The notes beneath the pieces are model-generated. The model was given only the letters and a program-made list of their open reading frames with translations. It was not told the DNA's origin and searched no databases. The position numbers were made by a program, and so were the translations under genes. DNA of 64,000 bases, from assembly GCA_003858485.1 (NCBI GenBank), contig RQYD01000009.1, forward strand, positions 19,958 to 83,957, read 5' to 3'. This DNA is from Clostridiales bacterium COT073_COT-073. Its GTDB lineage: Bacteria > Bacillota > Clostridia > Lachnospirales > Vallitaleaceae. This document shows positions 44,411 to 53,000 of the stretch, in pieces; position 1 is the first letter of the stretch; each line of letters begins with the position of its first letter.

Positions 44411-45160
44411 TTACGCTTCTTCTACTTTTTCTTGCTCTTCAGCAACCGGAGAGTAGTCAGCAGTATCAGTCAATTGCACACCTTGCTTTGCTTCAAGGAC
44501 AGCATCTGCAACCATACCAGCCAGTAATTTAACAGCACGGATGGCATCATCATTACCCGGGATAACATAATCAACTTCTTCCGGATCACAGTTGGTATCA
44601 ACTACTGCCACGATCGGAATACCCAATAAGTGAGCTTCTCTGACTGCGATTTCTTCATTTTTTGGATCGATTACGAACATAACAGCCGGTAAATTTTCCA
44701 TTTCCTTGATTCCGCCAAGGTTGGTTTCCAATTTTTCCATTTCAGCCCGCAGTCCCATCACTTCTTTTTTCGGCAATAATTGGAAAGTTCCGTTTGCTTC
44801 CATTTCTTCTAATTCATGTAAGCGCTTGATTCTTTCTTTGATGGTTTTGTGGTTGGTCAGCATTCCGCCTAACCAACGATTGCTGACATGATACATGCCG
44901 CAACGCTCAGCTTCTTGTCTGATGGCTTCTTGCGCTTGCTTTTTGGTTCCTACAAATAAGACATCTCCACCTCTGGCTACGATGTCTTTAACCACATCAT
45001 AAGCCTTATCGATTAATACCGATGTTTTTTGTAAGTCGATAATATAGATTCCGTTTCTTTCAGTGTAGATGTATTCCTTCATCTTAGGATTCCATCTACG
45101 GGTTTGGTGTCCAAAGTGAACACCTGCTTCTAAAAGCTGTTTCATTGAAATTACACTCAT
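44411..45160 (-). CDS. rpsB: 30S ribosomal protein S2
   Basis: S2 binds late to the 30S subunit and is needed for S1 or mRNA engagement. The 249-residue product begins [20 protein letters not shown] and holds the family stretches [21 protein letters not shown] and [11 protein letters not shown]. An acidic tail rich in Glu ends it. The start at 45160 is set by GGAGGAAAAAAC upstream; a longer frame to 45199 has no site. Transcription starts most likely from the promoter at 45276-45304. Confidence 0.98.
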   Translation of the reverse strand: MSVISMKQLLEAGVHFGHQTRRWNPKMKEYIYTERNGIYIIDLQKTSVLIDKAYDVVKDIVARGGDVLFVGTKKQAQEAIRQEAERCGMYHVSNRWLGGMLTNHKTIKERIKRLHELEEMEANGTFQLLPKKEVMGLRAEMEKLETNLGGIKEMENLPAVMFVIDPKNEEIAVREAHLLGIPIVAVVDTNCDPEEVDYVIPGNDDAIRAVKLLAGMVADAVLEAKQGVQLTDTADYSPVAEEQEKVEEA

Positions 45161-45268
45161 GTTTTTTCCTCCATTTGGTTTTTGTGTTAATCCATCCATA
45201 TTCTTCTACTTTTCAGACGACCTGAGCATTCAGGCACCGGCCTGAAAATCCGAATATGTGCTTTGTCC
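45161..45268 (-). promoter_or_regulatory. Structured 5' leader of rpsB
   Basis: The roughly 105-base untranslated leader can fold with an outer 7-bp stem (45197-45203 with 45252-45258) enclosing a perfect TTCAGGC/GCCTGAA hairpin (45229-45246). An alternative pairing uses TTTTCAG at 45210-45216 and CTGAAAA at 45242-45248, which excludes the first hairpin. Switching of this kind would fit control by S2 itself; that is inference. Confidence 0.5.
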
Positions 45269-45275
45269 AAAGGAC

Positions 45276-45304
45276 ATTTTACCACAATGAGGACAAGTTG
45301 ACAA
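45276..45304 (-). promoter_or_regulatory. Sigma-A type promoter for rpsB-tsf
   Basis: On the minus strand, TTGTCA (45299-45304) and TAAAAT (45276-45281) are exactly 17 bases apart, about 115 bases before the rpsB start. Confidence 0.85.
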
Positions 45305-45426
45305 GTGTTTTTTAATTTGAGACCGCATTTTTTGTACATTAGTAAATTCTCAAAGTAAGTTCTAGTTTTAAAGTAGGACTGGAAGTTACCTTGAGAATTT
45401 GCGGATTGAATTTGACCGGTAAAAAA

Positions 45427-45491
45427 GGGCTGTTGCAAAATGCAGATCTTACACAATATCTTGTGTGAAAACCTTAAAATGCAATAGGCCC
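45427..45491. repeat. Small inverted-repeat element, copy 1
   Basis: A 65-bp element has imperfect ends, GGGCTGTTGCA at 45427-45437 and TGCAATAGGCCC at 45480-45491. It shares GGCTGTTGCAAAAT at its left end and the word GAAAA(C/T)CTTAAA(A/G)TGCAA at its right end with copy 2 at 55148-55237, in the same orientation. The middle parts differ. A run of A on its left would give a T tract on the minus strand, so it may act as a minus-strand terminator upstream of the rpsB promoter. Confidence 0.65.
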
Positions 45492-45707
45492 TGTCTGTTT
45501 TACTTTTTTATTCAGGTTGTGTTTTCGCTGGTCTTTATGACTATAGGCAGATACTTTTAATGTATAATTCCCGCCACTTGATTGTTCGAATTTATCAGTA
45601 ATTAAAAAAACGCTGGAAAAAGTTTTTGTTCTCCATTATAATAAAAAGAGAGAATATAAAACAAAATAGGGAGGAGGGTGCAGAGTCGAGAAAGAGAGGT
45701 AAAGGAA

Positions 45708-45905
45708 ATGTTAATGCAATTATATAATCAAGAGCAGATTTGGGATTTGATGATGGAAGAAAAATATCAATTGGGCTTGGATGAAGGTCGGGAAGAAGGT
45801 CGGGAAGAAGGGAGTCGGGAGGAAAAATATAAAATTGCCGAAACCTTAAAAGGCATGGGTCTTTCTTCAGAGGATATCTATAAAGCAACCGGCGTAAGAC
45901 TGTAA
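45708..45905 (+). pseudogene. C-terminal remnant of an Rpn/PD-(D/E)XK transposase-like protein
   Basis: The 65-residue product (75 if a GTG at 45678 is used) has LMQLYNQEQIWDLMMEEKYQ, then tandem GREEG repeats, then ETLKGMGLSSEDIYKATGV. That is the ending of Rpn/PDDEXK_2 family proteins: an E/R/G repeat hinge and a short helical tail. The nuclease domain that should precede it, some 200 residues, is missing; the upstream frame is closed by stops. A good ribosome site (GAGAGGTAAAGGAA) and a candidate promoter exist, so a short protein could still be made. Most likely it is the remnant of a larger gene. Confidence 0.6.
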
Positions 45906-45940
45906 ATCCGGTATAAACCAAAGGATAGGAAGGAAATATA

Positions 45941-46921
45941 ATGACCATTCAAGAATATTTTAAAATAAAAACTAACTATTATCCGGAAATTGAGCCTTTT
46001 GCCAGCGGCTATTTGCCTGTGTCAGACATTCATCAAATTTATTATGAAGAAGTTGGCAATCCAAATGGTAAACCAATTTTATTTTTACATGGCGGTCCGG
46101 GCGGGCAAATTAAGACCTACCATCGCAGGTATTTTGACCCACAGCATTATCATATCATTTTATTTGACCAAAGAGGAGCCGGCAAATCAAAGCCATATGC
46201 TGAGTTAAAAGAAAACACCACCCAAGATCTGGTAGCCGATATTGAAAAGCTAAGAGAGTATGTGGGTGTGGACAAATGGCATGTGTTTGGCGGCAGTTGG
46301 GGTTCAACTTTGGCTCTGGTTTATGCAATTATGCACCCGGACAGAGTGACCGGTTTGCTGCTCAGGGGCATTTTCCTGGGCCGGCAGGAGGATATTGACT
46401 GGTCCTTTCAAAAAGGGGTGGATGCCTTTTATCCGGAAGAATATCAGGCATATCTGGCACCACTTTCCGAAGAAGACCGAAAAAACCACAATGTTGTTGC
46501 CGGTTACTATCAGCTTTTAACCTCAGAAAATAAGGACATCAGGGAAAAGGCAGCTAAGGCTTGGAGCTTATGGGAAGGCAGTTTGATCACCCTGCTGCCG
46601 GATAAACAAGTGCTCTCTGAGTTTGCTGAGCCGGAACTGGCGGTGGCACTGGCCAGACTGGAATGCCATTATTTTATTAATCAGATGTTTTTACCGGAAA
46701 ATTATATCCTGAATAATACCGATAAAATTGCCGATATTCCGGCTATTATCGTACATGGACGATATGATATGGACTGCCGCCTAAGTTCAGCTTATCAGTT
46801 ACATCAAAAATTACCCAAATCGGAGTTGCGAATCATTGAGGCATCCGGTCATTCTGCCAGTGAGCCAAAAGTTGGTGAAGCCTTAATCGAAAGTGCAGAT
46901 GCAGCCAGGCTATGGGAGTAG
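45941..46921 (+). CDS. pip: Proline iminopeptidase (alpha/beta hydrolase)
   Basis: The enzyme removes N-terminal proline from peptides. The 326-residue product has HGGPGG at 50-55 (oxyanion region), FDQRGAGKS at 75-83, the nucleophile Ser119 in GGSWGS, Asp276 in HGRYDMDC and His304 in ASGHSASEP, which form a full catalytic triad. The cap region lies between. AAGGATAGGAAGG precedes the ATG. A strong terminator follows, so it is a single-gene unit or pairs with the small fragment before it. Family members are known to act on prolyl peptides; other substrates cannot be excluded. Confidence 0.94.
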   Translation: MTIQEYFKIKTNYYPEIEPFASGYLPVSDIHQIYYEEVGNPNGKPILFLHGGPGGQIKTYHRRYFDPQHYHIILFDQRGAGKSKPYAELKENTTQDLVADIEKLREYVGVDKWHVFGGSWGSTLALVYAIMHPDRVTGLLLRGIFLGRQEDIDWSFQKGVDAFYPEEYQAYLAPLSEEDRKNHNVVAGYYQLLTSENKDIREKAAKAWSLWEGSLITLLPDKQVLSEFAEPELAVALARLECHYFINQMFLPENYILNNTDKIADIPAIIVHGRYDMDCRLSSAYQLHQKLPKSELRIIEASGHSASEPKVGEALIESADAARLWE

Positions 46922-46948
46922 AGAAAATATCAGGAATTGATGAAGAAA

Positions 46949-46992
46949 GCCCAGCCAATTACCAAGTCAGGCAATTGGCTGGGCGGTTTTTT
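46949..46992 (+). terminator. Rho-independent terminator after pip
   Basis: A perfect 12-bp stem (46949-46960 with 46973-46984) is followed by GG and six T. It closes the pip transcript 28 bases after the stop codon. Confidence 0.9.
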
Positions 46993-47146
46993 AGTGATGC
47001 CAGGGGCAGCTGTATTTTATGATTTACCATAATAGCTGATGAGAAATCTGTATTTTGCAGGAGCTCTTTCATTGGTAAATTTTATTTTCTATCATCACCA
47101 TTTGACCAAGAATCCGAATATTTGGACCATTGGATATCAGTCGTGA

Positions 47147-49531
47147 TTATTTGCGCAAAGTGACCACCGTTACCCCAGCGCCGCCTTCATTGATTTCACC
47201 CAGCCGGTAGGATTTCACCCGCTGGTCGTTTTTTAGGAATTGATGGAGCTGGCTGCGCAGAGCACCGGTGCCTTTGCCATGAATGATATGCAGTTCATTT
47301 AAGCTCGATAAAAAAACATCATCAATATATTTATCCACAGCTTCGATACCATCCAGGCCGTTATAGCCGCGCAGGTCAATCTCCCGGCTGACCGTCATAC
47401 TTTTGGCCGTATGGCTGCCTTTGTAAGAAGATTTCAGCTTGGCCTGGACCGGTGCCTGGGTTTGGGCAGCAATCCGCAGCTCGGCCACATCCACAGTAGC
47501 AGTCATAATCCCCAGCTGAACCGTTACTTTGCGGCCGGAATCCGGTAAAGTAAGAAGGGTACCGACTTGGCCAAAGGAATTGACCAGGTACGATTGCCCG
47601 ACTTTTAAACTTTTCAGATCAATTTTAGTCTGACGCTTGCTTTTTTCTTTTTCAGCTTCGGCCGCGGATAAAGCGGCATTCATCTTATCTCTTAAATGGC
47701 CACGCTCGGTTTCCAGTTCTTTGACAGCATCACCGGATTTGGCGATTTTATTCATTTTACGAATGATCTGATCGGCTTCGGTTTTGGCATTATCTAAAAT
47801 CCGATAGGCCTCCTGCTTGGCTTGTTTTAAAATTTCAGTCTTTTGGCTATGCAGCTTTTCTTTTTGCTGGCGCAATTCTTCATTTAATTCAGCCACTTCG
47901 GCATGCAGTTTTTCGGCACGCTCTTTTTCCAGGAGGACAGTTTTGCGATTCATTTCCAGATCGGTAATTAAATCTTCAAAGCGGACTTCACGGCCGCTGA
48001 TAAATTCCTGAGCCGAAGCAATGATTTCTGCGGACAGGCCTAAGCGCTTAGAAATAGCAAAGGCATTACTTTTGCCAGGGATTCCGATCAGCAGGCGATA
48101 GGTTGGCTTTAAGGTATTGACATCAAATTCACAGCTGGCATTTTCCACCCCATCGGTGGAAAGGGCATAGACCTTGAGTTCACTGTAATGGGTGGTGGCG
48201 GCGGTCAGGACTCCACGCGATTTTAAATGATCTAATATTGCCATGGCCAGGGCTGCGCCTTCGACCGGATCAGTGCCCGCCCCCAGTTCATCAAACAGAA
48301 CCAGTGAGCGGTAGTCGGCTGATTTTAAAATTTCCACAATATTGACCATATGCGAAGAAAAAGTGGAAAGAGATTGTTCAATACTTTGTTCATCCCCAAT
48401 ATCAGCATAAATATTTTCCAGTACAGTCAGCTGCGAGCCATCCGCTGCCGGAATATGCAGTCCTGCCTGTCCCATCAGCGATAACAGTCCCAGTGTTTTT
48501 AAAGATACGGTTTTACCACCGGTATTGGGACCGGTGATGACCAGAGTGGTAAAGTGCTCGCCCAGATAAATGGTCGATGCAACCACGCTTTCAGCCGGTA
48601 ACAGAGGATGACGGGCATTTTTTAAATAAATAATGCCATCTTCATTAAAATTCGGTTGGCCGGCATCCATCAGCAGTGCCAGTTCGCCCTTGGCAAAAAT
48701 AAAATCCAGATGGGTCAAGGCCTCTAAATTAGCAGTTAAGGCATCATAATCCAGAGCTGCGGCAGCGGAAAGCGCTGATAAAATTCGCTCGATCTCCTCT
48801 TCTTCTTCTAATAAAAGCTGATTTAGCTTATTGTTTAAATTAATGACTGCCATCGGCTCCACAAAAAGAGTAGAACCGCTTGAGGATTGATCATGAATCA
48901 TGCCGGGCATTTCGTTGCGGTATTCACTGCGGACCGGCAGGCAATAGCGATTGTTACGGATGGTAATGATATTATCCTGCAAATAGCCCTGAACAGTGGT
49001 TGACTGTAATAATTTATTCAGTTCGCCTTTGACCGAGGCTTGATTGCTTTTAATGCTGCGCCGGATGTCAGCCAGTTTTGGACTGGCATCATCAGCCATT
49101 TCCTCTTCAGAAATAATGCAGCGGTGGATTTCCCGCTCCAGGTTGCGCAAAGATTGGAGCTGGTGAAAAAACTCAGCCATAGCCAAAGTTTCCCCCAATT
49201 CTTCCAGATCCTTAAAATAAGCAATGGCTTTTTCAACCGCCATTAAAAAATCAGCAATATCCAGCAATTCCTTCATTGATAAGATTGAACCGATAGGCAG
49301 CCTTTTTAAAGCCGGTCGGATATCATGGAATCCCCGCAGAGAAAGGCGTCCTTGTTTTAAACTTAAGGAAACTGCCTCAGCGGTATGCTTTTGCGCCAGG
49401 CGAATGGTTGTGACATCAGTTGATGGTAGCAGAGCCAGCGCCATATCCCGTCCGGACGGACTAATGGCATAGTTTGCCAGTTTGTCGGTAATTTTTTTAT
49501 ATTCCAATATTTTTAGGGTTTTTGCATTCAT
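47147..49531 (-). CDS. mutS2: MutS2 family ATPase/endonuclease
   Basis: MutS2 acts in recombination control and, in Bacillus, in rescue of collided ribosomes rather than mismatch repair. The 794-residue product lacks the mismatch-binding domain I and has the core and clamp domains, Walker A GPNTGGKT at 334-341, Walker B with DELGAGTDP, a long coiled coil (about 510-620) and a C-terminal Smr domain (EIDLRGYNGLDGIEAV, HGKGTGALR). All parts are present. The ribosome binding site is weak. A gap of about 500 bases divides it from the next, divergent gene. Confidence 0.97.
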   Translation of the reverse strand: MNAKTLKILEYKKITDKLANYAISPSGRDMALALLPSTDVTTIRLAQKHTAEAVSLSLKQGRLSLRGFHDIRPALKRLPIGSILSMKELLDIADFLMAVEKAIAYFKDLEELGETLAMAEFFHQLQSLRNLEREIHRCIISEEEMADDASPKLADIRRSIKSNQASVKGELNKLLQSTTVQGYLQDNIITIRNNRYCLPVRSEYRNEMPGMIHDQSSSGSTLFVEPMAVINLNNKLNQLLLEEEEEIERILSALSAAAALDYDALTANLEALTHLDFIFAKGELALLMDAGQPNFNEDGIIYLKNARHPLLPAESVVASTIYLGEHFTTLVITGPNTGGKTVSLKTLGLLSLMGQAGLHIPAADGSQLTVLENIYADIGDEQSIEQSLSTFSSHMVNIVEILKSADYRSLVLFDELGAGTDPVEGAALAMAILDHLKSRGVLTAATTHYSELKVYALSTDGVENASCEFDVNTLKPTYRLLIGIPGKSNAFAISKRLGLSAEIIASAQEFISGREVRFEDLITDLEMNRKTVLLEKERAEKLHAEVAELNEELRQQKEKLHSQKTEILKQAKQEAYRILDNAKTEADQIIRKMNKIAKSGDAVKELETERGHLRDKMNAALSAAEAEKEKSKRQTKIDLKSLKVGQSYLVNSFGQVGTLLTLPDSGRKVTVQLGIMTATVDVAELRIAAQTQAPVQAKLKSSYKGSHTAKSMTVSREIDLRGYNGLDGIEAVDKYIDDVFLSSLNELHIIHGKGTGALRSQLHQFLKNDQRVKSYRLGEINEGGAGVTVVTLRK

Positions 49532-50029
49532 AATAAATACCTTTTATTTAAATAATTTATAATGTTTTATGCTTTTGCAATAAGCTGTTTACAGAAGGTG
49601 TTTTATTCTTTTAAAATAAAAACTGAAAATTATTTTATTTTTGCTGTACTATAAATCCTGAGATTTCTTCGGTGGCAGATTATTATTTTTTCATTCATTT
49701 TATATTTTTGATAATTTGAGGATAAATTTTAACACAGCTATGATTATTCCAAGGATAAAATCTTACTTTTCATTATAACTGATATTTCTTATCTTTTCCA
49801 GCATAATTTGCTTTTCCATAAAGATGGAGTGGTTGAGTTTAGTTAAATTTATGGTATACTATTAAATGAAAATAAAAATCTGAAAAAAATGAAACTTATG
49901 GATCACTTGAACACGCTTATGTAGTATGACAAATCAACAAGCAAAAGGAATAGGGCAAATATTAAAGAAGTGTTGGATAGATTTTGGAGCAAATAAAAGA
50001 AGTCAGCTGGAAAGTGAGGGATAAGTAAA
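49532..50029. other. Intergenic region between mutS2 and the macroglobulin gene
   Basis: This AT-rich 500-base gap lies between divergent genes. Near 49833-49860 it has a plus-strand promoter candidate (see separate entry). A 32-codon frame (49926-50024) ends 5 bases before the macroglobulin start but has no ribosome binding site, so I do not call it a gene. Nothing else is seen. Confidence 0.55.
49833..49860 (+). promoter_or_regulatory. Candidate promoter of the macroglobulin gene
   Basis: TTGAGT at 49833-49838 and TATACT at 49855-49860 are 16 bases apart, about 170 bases before the ATG. The resulting leader would be long. Confidence 0.55.
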
Positions 50030-53000
50030 ATGAAAAAGCGTATTTTTTCCATGTTTTTGGCGGTAGTGTTAGGGATAGCGGGATTAAATTTTCAAGTTGG
50101 AGGTGTTGAGGTGCAGGCAGAGGAATATCGAAAGGGATACCAGTTAAAAGCGGAAGCGGAAATGCCATCCGGAGTAAAGGTCAGCAGCAGTTTTATACTG
50201 ACGGCGGAAAAGGATAAAAAGTTATCGGCCGGAGAAGTTAAGGATAAACTGCAAATTACTCCGCAAATCCTGTTTGAAACAGCCCAAACAGAGAAAGGAG
50301 TGCGGATTACTCCCAAAGAAAAGCTAAAAGAAAACACTGTTTATGCCTTTGCTTTTGAGGGGGCGACCTGGCTGCTGCAAACCGAGAATGAATTTTATTT
50401 AAAAGCAGTCCTGCCAGCTCATCAGGCAATAGATGTACCAACCGATACCGGCATTGAGTTTCTCTTTTCAACAGAGGGAGCAGAGGAGCTGGAAAAATAT
50501 ATTGAAATTTCTCCGAAAATCGAAGGAAAATTTGAGCAAAAGGGAAATTTAGTGGTATTTATCCCTGGGAAAAGATTAAAAGAAAAAACCATTTACACAG
50601 TTAAAATAAAAGCCGGCCTGCCCTTAAAAGGATCGGATAAGCGCTTAAAGGAGGACCGGGCCTTTCAGTTTGAAACAGCTGACAAACCAAGTGTTTTCGG
50701 ACAAAAGGAAGATAAAGAATATCTGGAGTTTCAAACCTGGCAAAATGAAGTTGGAGTTGGTGATAAACCGATATTTGCCATGAGCTATTATCATTTTCAG
50801 GAGGAGCGGCCCAAGGAACTGAAAGTGAAGGTCGATCTTTATCGCTATGCCTCAGCCGAAGACTACATGAAAGCATTAAGTCAAAAAGCAAATTTACCGG
50901 TTTGGGCAAATTATATTGATGGGCGGGTCAGTAAAGAGAATTTAAGCCGGTCTATGAATATAGAAGCTGTTTTGGCTTATGATGAAGAAATTTGGGGATA
51001 CCGGATGGAACTGCCTACCCAAGTACCGGCTGGGTATTATTTGGTGGAAGCTACAAAGAATAAGGCAGTCGGTCAAACATTTTTGCAAGTCACTAATATC
51101 AGCAGCTTTTATCAAGAAACAAAAGATAAGAGTGTATTGTGGCTGCATCAGGTGAAATCCGGCAAGCTTCTTTCCGGCATGGAAATTATATCCTATGAAA
51201 CCAGTGATAAAGAAGGAAAAGCCATTACGCCAAAAGAAATTGAGCGCGTGAAAAGTGATAAAGATGGAATTGCTTTATTGGAAAAGAAAAGCCAAGGCCC
51301 GGTGGCTTTATTGATTCGCGGTGAAAATATGGAAAGCCTGATGTTTTACCGGAGCTGGAATTATTTGCCTTACTACTGGAAAGATTGGGGTTTTCATCGT
51401 AATCACGAACAATCCGATCATTGGAAAATTTTACAGCTGGACAGGCGCTTATACCAGCCACAGGATAAAGTCGGGATTTTCGGTTTTGTCATGCCCCATT
51501 ATGAAAAGGGTGGAAACAGGGTGCTGGGCAGAGAGCAGCGGCTCCAGGCAGTGGCCGGTATTTCCAAAGTAACCGCTGAAGTAACACGAAATTACTGGTA
51601 TTTCTCCCGTTATGGCTCAGAAGATCTGGCATACGCGAAGCTGGATCTGCCGGTCAAAGATGGTTTTTACAGTGGCCAGCTGGAATTACCTAATCTGGCT
51701 CAGGGAAATTATCAACTACGGATTAAAATTGGCGATGAAATTCTGCAGACCACCTATTTTACGGTGGAAGAATATGTCAAACCGGCATATAAAATCAGTT
51801 TGGAAAAGAGCAAACAAGCAATTTTCTGGAATGATTCCATTGATTTTACAGTAAAAACACAGTTTTTTGAAGGTACACCGGTCAGCCATCTGGATTATCA
51901 TTATGCTGTTTTTGGCCAGGGGAATCAAAAGACTGGCCAGGGTAAAACTGATAAGAATGGTCAGGGAAAAGTCAATTATGTCGGTCAGCAATCAAAGTGG
52001 GAAGGACTGACGGATTATTGCCATATCAGTGCATCGGCTACATTGCCGGAATCTGGAGAAATTACCGGTCAGGATGAATTTCGGGTATTCCTGAAAGATG
52101 CTGATTTGCGGGCTGAGGCCGACAAAAAAGAAGGAAAAGGCATTTTATCCGGCGATCTTTACAGCATTAGTCTGGAGCGGCTGAATAATGGCACAGCTAA
52201 GAATTCTAATGACTATCGGGACAAGCCGGTGGCCGGGCATCGACTGACAGCTGAAATTTATGAAAATCGCTGGGTAAGATCAGAAACCGGTCAGCACTAT
52301 GATTATATCAATAAAGTGGTGGTCAAAGAATATGAATGGCATATAGATAAAAAACTACTGGAAAAACAAGTGCTGACAACCAATGATAAAGGTGAATTTC
52401 GTTATGAGCGGGCACTGCCAAGTGAAGAAAACCTATACTATACTGCTGAATTAAAAACTCAGGATTTAAGCGGAAATCAAATAAAACAGGAACTTTACTT
52501 TTGGAATCGGAGTGACTGGAAATTTGATTTTGAGGAGGGACAGGATGACAGCCTCCGTCTGGTGACCGATAAGGAAACTTATCGGCTGGGAGATATGGCT
52601 AAGTTAAGTTTGTTGCAAGGCAGTAAAGAAGCAAAGGTGGGCAAGGTCTTATATATTACTGCCCAAAATGGCTACCGGCAAGCATTTGTATCCGGCAGTA
52701 ACATCTCTTTGCCATTTACCGAGCAGGAAGTACCGGAATTAACCGTTTTGGCAGTGATATTTGGTGGCTATGCGGCGGAAGTGGCTGCCCGGGAAAGCTT
52801 GATCTATGACATCGAAGAAAAGAAACTGAGTATCAAGGCAACTACAGATCAGGAGAGTTACCGGCCGGGGGATATGGTTAAAATTTTACTGGAAGTTACT
52901 GACCAAAAAGGACAGCCGGCGCAAAACGGAAAAGTTCATGTCAAAGCGGTTGATGAAGCTTTATTGGCTTTAGCAGATAAATCGGAAAATATTTTGCGGG

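Larger units (their letters stand above)
45161..45707. other. Intergenic region between rpsB and the Rpn-like fragment
   Basis: This gap of about 550 bases contains, from left to right, the rpsB leader and promoter, the inverted-repeat element copy 1, and an AT-rich stretch with a candidate plus-strand promoter (TGGAAA at 45614-45619, 17 bases, TATAAT at 45637-45642) before the Rpn-like fragment. No further gene is seen. Confidence 0.6.

Noticed and set aside
49926..50024. 32-codon frame just before the macroglobulin gene
   Set aside because: No ribosome binding site and no recognisable motif; probably leader RNA.
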